Both the position numbers and the translations under genes were made by a program. From contig CBDFMV010000001.1 of NCBI GenBank assembly GCA_965249815.1, positions 23,556 to 87,555 of the forward strand: DNA of 64,000 nucleotides. Reading direction: 5' to 3'. Below the pieces are notes generated by a model. The model ran no database searches and was not told where the DNA came from. It was given only the letters and a program-made list of their open reading frames with translations. Positions 7,801-15,765 of this stretch are shown here, piece after piece (position 1 is the first letter of the stretch; the number at the start of each line of letters is the position of its first letter). The DNA is from JAJAZB01 sp965249815 (GTDB lineage Bacteria; Bacteroidota; Bacteroidia; Cytophagales; Spirosomataceae).

Positions 7801-9533
7801 GGGCGTCGTTTCGTTTGGCAACGGCTGATTTGGGCCGCCAGGGTGGTTTTCAACCGATCCAGCGAATCGGCGTTGAACGGCATCGACCGCTCCTCGTTGA
7901 TTTGAATCATCAGCGAACCGGCCGCCTGCAAGGAATCCAGGTGGTTCAGCCGTTTTTCGGCTTCCTGGTATGTGGCGAGCGCCAGGTCGATTTCCTGGTA
8001 CTCTTCGTAGCGCCGGGCTTTCTTTTGCAGGGCAGTGATTTCCTCCAATTTCACCTGGTTGAGGGCGTCCTGAGCCTGCAAACCCAGCTTCCAAGCCATC
8101 ACGCCCGCCGCCAGGGCGGCCACCAGCAACACGCCCATCACCACCAGCCAGGCCACGATTCGCCGGGTTTTGCGCCGCTGTTCGTCCAGTTCCTCCCGTT
8201 GCCGCTTTTGCAACAGCGCCCGGCTCGCTTGCACAAACTGCCACAGCACGCCGCTGTCGGTGCCGCCTTTGGCCAGCTCGGTGCGCAGCACCGCCTCGTG
8301 CAACTCCACCTCGGCCACGCGGCGGGCGGGCAGCAGCAAATCGTCGGCGCGGCCTTTTTCGGCGTATTCCCGGTACGCATCCTTCAGCCGCCGGACGATG
8401 TCGTTGATCTGCCGCTGCTCGGCCGAGCGGCCCTGGTCGATGAGCCGGGCCAGGCTGTCGTGGGGCAGTTCGTAGGTGCCTTCGTCTTCGCGCAGGATGC
8501 GGGCGGCTTCGAGTTGCGGCAAAATGGTGCGCAGCAGGGTAGGATCGAGGCCGGTTTCGGTTTGCAGCGTAGGCAGGTGGTGCTCACGCCGGGTGCCGTC
8601 GTAGGTGACGAAGGCTTCGAGCACCGTACTCACCGCCGTTCGGCGCTCGGGCGGCAGGCGCTGGGCGACCGCCGCTTTTTGCTCGGTCAGGAACCGCTCC
8701 AGCACGTCGTCTATCGGGCCAACTTCCGCCACGAGCGGCGGGTCGATGACCACCCCGCTTTGGCCGGTGAGGGTTTGTTTTTGCAACCCCAGCCGCCAGA
8801 GGCGGTCGAGGTACACTTGCAGGTAGGGCAGTTGGAAGACGTTTTTGGCCCCCTGGTTATTCTGGATGATGAGCCGGGCGGTTTCCTTCTCGCGGTGCAG
8901 CACCACGTCGTCGATGCTCCGGCAGGTGCCCACGATGACGGCCTCCAGGTTGCGCTCGCTCATCGGCTCGACCCGCAGACGGAAGTCGAACAGGCTGGGC
9001 AGTTCTTCCTCGAACGGATACAGGTGGGCCAGATACTCTTCGCGCAGAATGATCAGCAGTTTGTTGGCCCCGCCCGTTCGGTGGAGGCCCTTCAACTGGG
9101 TCAGAAAGGCGCGTTGCTCGTCGGGGGTACCGCTGATGAAAAGTTCTTCGAACTGGTCGAAAAGCAGGTACACGGGCCGCATGGCCACCTGGCTCAGGCG
9201 GGCGACGAGTTCGGGCGCGGTGGCTTCGTCGGGCGACGGGTCTTCTTCAAAAAAGCCCCGCAGCGTGTTCAGCAGCGTGGCGGGCAAATCGCTCCGGCGG
9301 CGAATGACGACCGGAAAATAGTCGGCGTCGGAGAGTACCTGCGCCAGCCCGCACTGCACGAGGCTGCTTTTGCCGGTGCCCGAGGCCCCGTACACGAGGA
9401 TGAGCCGGGACGAAAACAGCAGTTCGACGAGGCGTTTCTGCTCGGTTTCGCGCCCGAAAAAGTACGTTTTATCGTCAGCCGTGTACGCGTCGAGGAACTT
9501 GAACGGGCTTTTGGCGGCAACGTCGGGCTGCAT
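7797..9533 (-). CDS. Transmembrane nSTAND1-type NTPase
   Basis: A 578-residue STAND-family NTPase. Near the N-terminus SPFKFLDAYTADD leads into Walker A GASGTGKSS (residues 49-57), Walker B LLFDQFEELF (Asp126), and the ELPHDSLA motif (about 355-362) typical of novel-STAND winged-helix regions. One transmembrane helix (about 459-481) follows a basic RRKTRR stretch, so the NTPase is cytoplasmic. About 95 residues of helical sequence lie outside. It is translationally coupled to the exported WD40 protein. It is a close paralogue of the N-terminal half of the protein at 16459-20199. STAND NTPases switch by nucleotide-driven oligomerisation; the effector here is not fused. Confidence 0.88.
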   Translation of the reverse strand: MQPDVAAKSPFKFLDAYTADDKTYFFGRETEQKRLVELLFSSRLILVYGASGTGKSSLVQCGLAQVLSDADYFPVVIRRRSDLPATLLNTLRGFFEEDPSPDEATAPELVARLSQVAMRPVYLLFDQFEELFISGTPDEQRAFLTQLKGLHRTGGANKLLIILREEYLAHLYPFEEELPSLFDFRLRVEPMSERNLEAVIVGTCRSIDDVVLHREKETARLIIQNNQGAKNVFQLPYLQVYLDRLWRLGLQKQTLTGQSGVVIDPPLVAEVGPIDDVLERFLTEQKAAVAQRLPPERRTAVSTVLEAFVTYDGTRREHHLPTLQTETGLDPTLLRTILPQLEAARILREDEGTYELPHDSLARLIDQGRSAEQRQINDIVRRLKDAYREYAEKGRADDLLLPARRVAEVELHEAVLRTELAKGGTDSGVLWQFVQASRALLQKRQREELDEQRRKTRRIVAWLVVMGVLLVAALAAGVMAWKLGLQAQDALNQVKLEEITALQKKARRYEEYQEIDLALATYQEAEKRLNHLDSLQAAGSLMIQINEERSMPFNADSLDRLKTTLAAQISRCQTKRRP

Positions 9534-9693
9534 GGCAGGGTGAAAAAGGGCGAGGCAGATGGGCCTTTGCCAAAGTAACGCAGTGGAACGGTAAGAAAAA
9601 ACGCGGGTCGGCGAGTTTCTAACGGCAACCGGCTGTTTTTTAACTGGTTATTTGCCGAAAGCCAGCCGCACGCACGCCCGACCCGCAAACCGC

Positions 9694-9724
9694 TTGCCAT
9701 TGCCGGTTGCATCGCGTAAACTTG
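9694..9724 (+). promoter_or_regulatory. Putative Bacteroidota promoter for the Uma2 gene
   Basis: TTG at 9694-9696 and TAAACTTG at 9717-9724 with a 20-base spacer approximate the TTG / TANNTTTG sigma factor consensus of this phylum. The predicted start is about 20 bases before the ATG at 9749. Confidence 0.35.
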
Positions 9725-9748
9725 TGTGAACTCAACCCAACCGTCTGT

Positions 9749-10381
9749 ATGGAGGAAGTACTTGCCGAACCCAAACGCCGCCGGGCGAGCAAAGCCGCGC
9801 CCCGTCCGGCTGTACCGGAGGCGCTGATTTACGAGCGGTGGAAGGGCAAACCCATTTACTACCGGGGTTACCGGGACGTGCTGGCCGGGAAAAAATCCAT
9901 CGCTGAGATTAGGTCAAGCTCTGATTTGCAGGGGGTACTCGTTTCCATCCTCCACGGGTACCTGTTTGGGGCGCTCAACCGCAAAAAGTACCTGCTCGCC
10001 ACCAACGAACCCGGCCTGCACCTGGCGCTCAACGACAACCTCGGCAACGACCTCGTTATTTTCGAGAAGGAACGGGTTGGGAAACTCAAGGGCAAGTACT
10101 TCGACGTGCCGCCGAAGGTGGTGATTGAAGTGGACATCAAGGCCGACGTGACCGACTTTTCGGCCAAAGAAACGGACTATTTGCTTCAGAAGTCCCAGAA
10201 AATGCTTGATTTTGGCGTGGAAAAAGTGGTCTGGTTGCTCACGGCCCTCCGCAAAACCTACGTCATCGCCCGCCACGACCCGCGCTGGTACGTCGTCAAC
10301 TGGACCGAAGACATTCCCCTGCTCGACGGCTGCGTGCTGAACATTCAGCGGTTGCTGGAAGAGGAGGAGATTGAGTATTGA
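9749..10381 (+). CDS. Uma2-family (DUF820) endonuclease-like protein
   Basis: A 210-residue protein of the Uma2 / DUF820 family, which has a PD-(D/E)XK restriction-endonuclease fold. Visible features are LIYERWKGKPIYYRGYRDVL near the start, NEPGLHL, the NDNLGNDLVIFEKE strand (putative acidic active-site residues) and PPKVVIEVDIKADV with the E-x-D/K pair. ATG 9749 was chosen because the open frame upstream of it does not match the family. A clear paralogue lies at 26017-26637. The family is greatly expanded in cyanobacteria and Bacteroidota, and its biological role is not settled. It sits divergently from the nSTAND gene, with 215 bp between them. Confidence 0.8.
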   Translation: MEEVLAEPKRRRASKAAPRPAVPEALIYERWKGKPIYYRGYRDVLAGKKSIAEIRSSSDLQGVLVSILHGYLFGALNRKKYLLATNEPGLHLALNDNLGNDLVIFEKERVGKLKGKYFDVPPKVVIEVDIKADVTDFSAKETDYLLQKSQKMLDFGVEKVVWLLTALRKTYVIARHDPRWYVVNWTEDIPLLDGCVLNIQRLLEEEEIEY

Positions 10382-10470
10382 AATAAGCGCGTTGTAAACT
10401 TGAATTGCCTGCATCTGCCTCATGTGAAGCGGGCGAGTGTTTTAGAAAACGGCAAAAAAGAAAAGATATA

Positions 10471-11358
10471 ATGAAAAATCTTCCCTGTTTTTTCTTTGAA
10501 TTTTCCTTAGTTATTTGCTCTCTTTTCCTATTTTGCTCTATTGCAAAGACGCAAACAATTAGTGAATTAAAAACGGTGACTGCTTTCGTCTATCTTAAAA
10601 ATGCAAAAGGTGAATTTGTTGGAAATGGCACTGGGTTTTTCGTTGGAATTAAATCCCAAAAAGATACCTCATTAACTCATATATATTTTATTACTGCTTC
10701 TCATGTTTTAAAAAGTGATAGCACAAAATACCTTGGAGAATTTTGGATTAGGCTTAATACTAAAGATTCTTCATCATTTTATTTTTTTGTTCCAATATAT
10801 ATGAATGGGACTAATAAAAATACGTTTACTCATACGGATAATTCAGTTGACTTAACCGCAGTTTCAGTAGCACCATCACTTCAAGCGTTTGACTATAAAT
10901 TTCTTGATTACACATTTTTGATAGACAGAAGCGAATATAAAAACTTACCAATTAAAGAAGGCGATGAAGCTTTTTTTACAGGCTTATTTACAGCTTACGC
11001 AGGTGTGAAACGCAGTATTCCTATCGTAAGATTTGGCAGAATAGCATTAATTCCTAATGAAAAAATTGAGTTTTTGAGCAAAAAGCGTGAAATGATACTA
11101 GTTGAATCGAGTTCTTATGGTGGCAATAGTGGTTCACCTGTTTATTTTCGCGTTAGCCTTCCAAATGGTCAGGTGAGATTATTGTTAGGAGGAATATTAA
11201 ATGGCACTTATAGAGATGTAGCAAAAGTTGAAACAGTGCAAAATTCTGCCAACCCAACATCAGTTGCATTATTTAACAATGGAATTTCTGTTATAACTCC
11301 AGAGTATGTTTTGTATGAGTTGCTGTTTGGAAAAGAACTATCCGAGACCAGAAAATAG
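10471..11358 (+). CDS. Exported trypsin-like serine protease
   Basis: A 295-residue protein with a signal peptide (residues about 1-28, hydrophobic core LVICSLFLFCS) and a trypsin-like fold. The catalytic triad is visible: His78 in FITASHVL, Asp127 in DNSVDLTAV and Ser220 in GGNSGSPVY. ATG 10471 starts exactly at the signal peptide and is preceded by a purine-rich run. The gene is strongly AT-rich compared with every neighbour and is followed at once by two copies of a 50-bp repeat, both signs of recent acquisition. It lies between the nSTAND pair and the CHAT protease, a setting typical of STAND-linked proteases. The substrate is unknown. Confidence 0.85.
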   Translation: MKNLPCFFFEFSLVICSLFLFCSIAKTQTISELKTVTAFVYLKNAKGEFVGNGTGFFVGIKSQKDTSLTHIYFITASHVLKSDSTKYLGEFWIRLNTKDSSSFYFFVPIYMNGTNKNTFTHTDNSVDLTAVSVAPSLQAFDYKFLDYTFLIDRSEYKNLPIKEGDEAFFTGLFTAYAGVKRSIPIVRFGRIALIPNEKIEFLSKKREMILVESSSYGGNSGSPVYFRVSLPNGQVRLLLGGILNGTYRDVAKVETVQNSANPTSVALFNNGISVITPEYVLYELLFGKELSETRK

Positions 11359-11368
11359 TGTCACTCGC

Positions 11369-11418
11369 GCTCGCTCCGATTTGCAATCGGGGCGCTGCCG
11401 GTTTCGCGTCTGAGACGC
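11369..11418. repeat. 50-bp two-hairpin repeat, copy 1
   Basis: Differs from 11504-11553 at one base. Each copy holds two small palindromes, ccgatt-tgc-aatcgg and gcgtct-g-agacgc. It begins 10 bases after the protease stop codon. Confidence 0.85.
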
Positions 11419-11503
11419 CTTTCCATTGGTGGCTCGCTGAGATAGTCACCCAAATTCCACCAACCCACTGCTTTTTAACCGATTATTACGGAACAATTTC
11501 CCC

Positions 11504-11588
11504 GCTCGCTCCGATTTGCAATCGGGGCGCTGCCGGTTTTGCGTCTGAGACGCAATTCCACATGCAACCCCGATTGCAAATCGGGGTT
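11504..11588. repeat. 50-bp repeat copy 2 plus adjacent palindrome
   Basis: The second copy occupies 11504-11553. It is followed at 11566-11588 by a related palindrome (10-bp arms aaccccgatt, loop gca). The 276-bp gap from 11359 to 11634 holds nothing else recognisable. Confidence 0.8.
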
Positions 11589-11620
11589 AGCTCACTTGAA
11601 AATCCTCAATATCCCCACCC

Positions 11621-11625
11621 GGAGG
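11621..11625 (+). promoter_or_regulatory. Shine-Dalgarno site fixing the CHAT gene start
   Basis: GGAGG lies nine bases before ATG 11635. It supports this start over in-frame sites upstream that would read through the 50-bp repeat. Confidence 0.5.
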
Positions 11626-11634
11626 CAGTTTCAA

Positions 11635-13494
11635 ATGGATACCCTTTTATTCTGTTACGCCAACAACGAAGAACGGCCCTTGACCACGCTTAAGGACGAG
11701 GAGGTCGGCATCGACGCGCTGCTCGACCGGCGCGCGGCCCAGAACCACTTCCGAAAAGAGCGCGACCCCTACGCCACCACCGAATCGGTGGCCCAGAAAA
11801 TCCTCACCTACCGCGATTCGCTCCGGCTGTTTCACTTCAGCGGCCACGCGGGCGACACCATCCTGCAACTTGAAGACGGGCAGGCGCGGGGCGCGGGCAT
11901 TGCGCAGTTGCTGGCCCAATGCCCCAACCTCCGGCTGGTGTTTCTCAATGGCTGTTCCACGCTCGGCCACCTCAAACTGCTGGCCGAACAGGGCGTGAAG
12001 GCGGCCGTCATCGCCACGTCCACGCCCATCAACGACCAGGTGGCGGCGCGGTTTGCGCTGAATTTTTACGGGGCGCTCAACTACCAGAAACCCCTCCGCG
12101 ACGCCCTCGACGAGGCCATGAAAAAGTTGCAGGTGGCCGAAGACACCAAGCTCCAGTCGCTCACCGACCGGGGCGGGCTGGTGCAGGCCGACCTGCCGGA
12201 AGTGAGCCGCAACCAATGGTACTTTTTCTGCCCCGATGAAGAGACCGCCCGCTGGGAACTGCCCACGGGCGAAGCCGCCGACACGGCCGGGTACAAACCC
12301 AACGTGGCCCTGCGCGTGGCGCTGTTTACGGCGCTACGCGCCTACGATTCGAGCCTGACCGAGCAGTTTAAAGCCAAGCAAACCCTCCCGCCCGACGCGC
12401 TGAAAAGCTGGCTCAACGAGGAAGTCATGCGCCGCCTGCCGTTTCCGCTGTCGGAGCCGCTGCGCAAACTGCTCTGCCCGGCCATTTCGCGGGAAGGCAA
12501 ACTGCTGCCCGTGGAATCGACCCGCGACCGGCTGGTCAACTACGTTTCGCTCTTCGAGTCGGGCGTGGATTTGCTCGTCGTGACGATGCTCGCCCAGGTG
12601 CTCGACCGCCTGCTGCGCGCCCACGACGACGGCCAGCCGCTGACCCCCGACCCCGAAATGGTCGGCCAGCTTCAGCGCCTGCTCACCGACGGCTGGTCGG
12701 ACCTCGACCCCCCGGCGCTGGCGACGGCCTTCCGGATTCTGCGGCGGTTTCTGGACGAAACCGGCACGGCGCTGTTCGTCAGCGAAATCCGGGAACTGGC
12801 CAATCAGTTTGAGGAAAAAGCCCCCTTTTACGACAGCGTGCGGTTTTTTGACGACCTCCGGCGGCGGCTGGCCAGTCCGGCGGGCGTGGCCAACGTGCCC
12901 GCGCTGTGCCAGGTGGGCGAAGACCACCTCGTCGAGTTGAGCAAACGCCTCGGTTTCTGGGCCAATTACCAGTTGGAATCCTACAAAAACATCCGCGTCG
13001 TGCGGTTTTTTCACCGGCCCCCCGAGTACAAACACGAGCGTGTGGTGCTGCGCACGAGCCAGAGTTACCGCGAAGACGAGAAGTATTTTCAGGAAGTGGC
13101 CCTCAAGGAGTTGTGGGAATGCCAGTCGGTGCTGCTGGTGAAAAACCCGGTGCAGAACGGCGTGGCCGGTCCCGAACCCGTCGCCTTTCTCAACCTGTCG
13201 CCCCTGCTCATCGACCGCAACGCGTTTCTGAAAAGCGACAACACGGTGTTCGACCTCTACAATTTTCACTCCGTTCAGGCAAGCGGCTTCCGGTTCCGGC
13301 ACGTCGCCCGGCCCGAAGACGCGCTGCTGATCATCGGCCCCGACGACGGCGAACTGCTCCACCAGCAGGATTTCACCGTGCTTCGCGAACAAATCAACGC
13401 CCTGCGCGGCCTGTTTCAGGTGCCCGGCGAGGCGGCTACTGCCGTTCCGGCCAGCGACGGCCTCGATTTGAGTGCGCTTTCGCTGCCGGATTGA
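11635..13494 (+). CDS. CHAT-domain cysteine protease with long C-terminal extension
   Basis: A 619-residue protein. Residues 1-about 200 form a CHAT (caspase-HetF-associated) peptidase domain with catalytic His71 in HFSGHAGDT and Cys107 in VFLNGCSTLGH, followed by AVIATSTPINDQVAARF. The remaining 420 residues match nothing I recognise: a mostly helical stretch (about 225-400), then a mixed alpha/beta region (about 430-590) with RVVRFFHRPPEYKHERV. There is no signal peptide, so it should be cytoplasmic, on the same side as the nSTAND domains. CHAT proteases act as effectors in bacterial immunity, such as the gasdermin-cleaving and CRISPR-linked Craspase types. The partner here is inferred from position only. 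Confidence 0.82.
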   Translation: MDTLLFCYANNEERPLTTLKDEEVGIDALLDRRAAQNHFRKERDPYATTESVAQKILTYRDSLRLFHFSGHAGDTILQLEDGQARGAGIAQLLAQCPNLRLVFLNGCSTLGHLKLLAEQGVKAAVIATSTPINDQVAARFALNFYGALNYQKPLRDALDEAMKKLQVAEDTKLQSLTDRGGLVQADLPEVSRNQWYFFCPDEETARWELPTGEAADTAGYKPNVALRVALFTALRAYDSSLTEQFKAKQTLPPDALKSWLNEEVMRRLPFPLSEPLRKLLCPAISREGKLLPVESTRDRLVNYVSLFESGVDLLVVTMLAQVLDRLLRAHDDGQPLTPDPEMVGQLQRLLTDGWSDLDPPALATAFRILRRFLDETGTALFVSEIRELANQFEEKAPFYDSVRFFDDLRRRLASPAGVANVPALCQVGEDHLVELSKRLGFWANYQLESYKNIRVVRFFHRPPEYKHERVVLRTSQSYREDEKYFQEVALKELWECQSVLLVKNPVQNGVAGPEPVAFLNLSPLLIDRNAFLKSDNTVFDLYNFHSVQASGFRFRHVARPEDALLIIGPDDGELLHQQDFTVLREQINALRGLFQVPGEAATAVPASDGLDLSALSLPD

Positions 13495-13546
13495 ATTGAG
13501 GGGGAGTTTCGGTGTTTGGAAGTCAGCCCCAGTAAAGTTGATAAAG

Positions 13547-13618
13547 ATTTGTCACGCTGAGCCTGTCGAAGCGCGGATTATCCCCACGCCGCGCTTCGAC
13601 AGGCTCAGCGTGACAAAT
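13547..13618. repeat. 30-bp-arm inverted repeat
   Basis: Perfect 30-bp arms (13547-13576 and 13589-13618) with a 12-base loop. The core cgctgagcctgtcgaagcg is a REP-like sequence I have seen as a widespread intergenic repeat. It separates the CHAT gene from the AraC block and could also act as a transcription barrier. Confidence 0.85.
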
Positions 13619-13729
13619 TCCTCACCCCGGCTTTGCCCCTCGCGGGCCGGAGCAGGGGTGGCGTCCAGGCAGTGGCTGGTCCTGAAACAGCTCCAGCCCG
13701 TCAGAGTACATTGCTTCACTCACGCGATT

Positions 13730-14782
13730 ATGGAGGTTCCCTTCGACTTAGCCATTGGCCGTACCTGGCTAATCAGTGACTTTACCCGTATTCGGCTAAC
13801 GGCGGGTACGGGCACCTTCCAGATTGACTTTCGGGGCTACACGCTATCGGCGGGGCAAACTATCTTTCTGGCACCGGGGCAGTACGTCCGGCTGACGGGG
13901 GGGCAACCGCAGGGTTGCGTACAAGTGTTCGATCCCGTCGCCATCAACCAGGTGACCGGCACGCGTTACCTGTTCAAGCACCTCATCGGCGTAGCCTTCA
14001 TCGACCAACCCGACCCGCCCCCGCGCACCGATGCGTCGGCAGCGCAGGTGTTGTACGAGCAGGTCCGGGCTTGGCAGCATTTAAACCCGTTTCATGCGTC
14101 AGACGAGGAAATTAAACTACTCTTCGCGGTTAAGGAGTTTGTCGATGGCACCTACCGGGAACCCTTGTCGTGGCCGGCTCTCGCGGCGGCGGTTCCCGAA
14201 AGCCCCACTCGTATCAACACCCTCATCACCAGCAAATTGAGTCGTACCGTTAAGCGGTTACGGGATGAAAAACTATTGCTGGAAGCGCAGCGCACGGCAG
14301 CGTTCACCAACCTGTCGACCAAAAGCATTGCCTACGAACTGGGCTTCACGGATCCCGCCTATTTCAACCGCTTTTTCAAACGGTACACGGGCCAGACACC
14401 CCATGCGTTCCGGGAGGCCTACGGTGACGACGTATTGCCCGACCCCTGGCTCAACGATCTGTTGGCCCTGGTCGATACGCACTACCGACAGCACCGGGAG
14501 GCTGCTTTCTTTGCCGACCGGCTTTCCACGACGAGTCGGCAACTGGCGCGCAGGTTGGGGCAAAAAACGGGGCGGTCCCTTAGCCAACTCCTGAAGGAGC
14601 GCCTGTTGATGGAAGCCAAAACGCTGCTGCAACAGGCGAGGCCCATCATGGATGTCGCGTTTGAGCTGGGCTTCAGCGAACCCAACCACTTCTCCGTCTT
14701 CTTCAGGAGTCAGACTGGCCTAACCCCCACAGCCTACCGGATGGATTTCGAAAATGTCCAGTCAATAGGTACAAATCCGTAG
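13730..14782 (+). CDS. AraC-family regulator with two HTH domains
   Basis: A 350-residue regulator. An N-terminal region (about residues 1-150) looks like a small-ligand-binding cupin segment, with TGTFQIDFRGYTLSAGQTIFL. Two separate AraC/HTH_18 DNA-binding modules follow: one ending in SIAYELGFTDPAYFNRFFKR...TGQTPHAFR (about 180-245) and one ending in VAFELGFSEPNHFSVFFRS...TGLTPTAYR (about 265-345). AraC proteins normally carry one such module made of two HTH motifs, so the duplication is unusual. It heads a same-strand block with SnoaL-like, YHS and UDG-like genes and probably controls some of them. ATG 13730 was chosen because the upstream open frame runs through the 13547-13618 repeat. 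Confidence 0.85.
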   Translation: MEVPFDLAIGRTWLISDFTRIRLTAGTGTFQIDFRGYTLSAGQTIFLAPGQYVRLTGGQPQGCVQVFDPVAINQVTGTRYLFKHLIGVAFIDQPDPPPRTDASAAQVLYEQVRAWQHLNPFHASDEEIKLLFAVKEFVDGTYREPLSWPALAAAVPESPTRINTLITSKLSRTVKRLRDEKLLLEAQRTAAFTNLSTKSIAYELGFTDPAYFNRFFKRYTGQTPHAFREAYGDDVLPDPWLNDLLALVDTHYRQHREAAFFADRLSTTSRQLARRLGQKTGRSLSQLLKERLLMEAKTLLQQARPIMDVAFELGFSEPNHFSVFFRSQTGLTPTAYRMDFENVQSIGTNP

Positions 14783-14838
14783 GTTGGTCCCCAGGGTGTA
14801 CGGATACCTTTGTTCCGAACAAATTAAACAGGTACACC

Positions 14839-15189
14839 ATGGAACATACAGCAATACCCGTTGCCCAACTGAATGAACTCATCCTGAAAGGCGAGATACT
14901 ACAGGCCGTTCAAACGTACTTCGCCGAGCAGTCGGCTACCACCGACTTCGATGGAACCATCGTTACCGGCAAGGCGGCTCACCTTCAGAAGATGGAAGGT
15001 TTTTTGGGCAGTATTGCAGCGGTCAACGGCATTACGCTACACCACTCAGCCTCAGAAGGCAACGTCTCGTTTACGGAATACACTTTCGATTTCGACCTGA
15101 AAGACGGGAGCAAAATCTACTGGCACGAAGTGATTCGGCGCGTTTGGGAAGGGGGCCTGATTGTGGCTGAGCGGTATTTCAAGGGCTAA
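14839..15189 (+). CDS. SnoaL-like / NTF2-fold protein
   Basis: A 116-residue protein with the NTF2/SnoaL cone fold: an N-terminal helix pair (LNELILKGEILQAVQTYFAE), then strands including FTEYTFDFDLKDGSKIYWHE and a C-terminal strand GLIVAERYF. Small stand-alone members bind or isomerise small hydrophobic molecules, but many have no known function. It lies 56 bp after the AraC gene and 46 bp before the YHS gene, all on the plus strand, so co-regulation is likely. No catalytic residue can be assigned with confidence. Confidence 0.75.
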   Translation: MEHTAIPVAQLNELILKGEILQAVQTYFAEQSATTDFDGTIVTGKAAHLQKMEGFLGSIAAVNGITLHHSASEGNVSFTEYTFDFDLKDGSKIYWHEVIRRVWEGGLIVAERYFKG

Positions 15190-15235
15190 GCCCACGGTTC
15201 ATTTTTCTTTTTTACGTTCAAAAAACGCAGTACTC

Positions 15236-15700
15236 ATGAAAACAGTGATCGCTTCTTTAGCGGCCCTGCTGCTCACGGCCCAACTTGGCCTGGCCCAGGG
15301 GTTCAAAGCCAACCACAACGCCGACGACAGCAAAATTGCCCTGCAAGGGTACAGCCCCGTTTCGTATCTGGACCTGGGCATCGCCCAAAAAGGATTGAAG
15401 GAGTACAAAGCAGCCCACGATGGCCTGACGTATTATTTCACCAGCCGCGACCAGAAAAACAAGTTTGAGGCCAGCCCTGAAAAGTACGTGCCTCAATACG
15501 GTGGCTACTGCGCCTTTGGGGTGTCGGTAGGGGCTAAATTTCGGACAGACCCAAACAAATTTGTGGTGAAAGACGGCAAATATTTCCTGTATCTATATGA
15601 TCTGGAAGTGGATGCTCAACAACTATGGCTGGCAGGCAACCACGAAAAACTGGTAGTCAAAGCCGACGATAACTGGACGAAACTGAGCAAACAGCAGTAA
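15236..15700 (+). CDS. Exported YHS-domain protein
   Basis: A 154-residue protein with a signal peptide (residues 1-20, MKTVIASLAALLLTAQLGLA). The YHS-type domain covers about 35-110, with LQGYSPVSYLD, YYFTSRDQKNKFEASPEKY and PQYGGYCAFGV, where the Cys and Tyr are the family marks. YHS domains are linked to metal binding or sensing. This family is frequent as small periplasmic proteins in Bacteroidota and Proteobacteria. ATG 15236 starts at the signal peptide, and the in-frame open sequence upstream overlaps the SnoaL gene. The function is not established. Confidence 0.8.
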   Translation: MKTVIASLAALLLTAQLGLAQGFKANHNADDSKIALQGYSPVSYLDLGIAQKGLKEYKAAHDGLTYYFTSRDQKNKFEASPEKYVPQYGGYCAFGVSVGAKFRTDPNKFVVKDGKYFLYLYDLEVDAQQLWLAGNHEKLVVKADDNWTKLSKQQ

Positions 15701-15765
15701 AACGCACAATCGCATGCCCCACCATCGGAAAACTACGTTCTGATGGCGGGGCGTGTCTCTGTAAA

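Noticed and set aside
7686..9578. 630-codon plus-strand open frame over the split nSTAND pair
   Set aside because: Antisense shadow spanning two real minus-strand genes and their overlap.
11369..11553. Possible CRISPR-like repeats
   Set aside because: Only two copies, with an 85-bp gap and internal palindromes of REP type; no spacers of regular length and no cas genes.
11358..11693. 111-codon plus-strand open frame between trypsin and CHAT genes
   Set aside because: Made almost entirely of the two 50-bp repeats (its product contains the same peptide twice) and overlaps the CHAT start.
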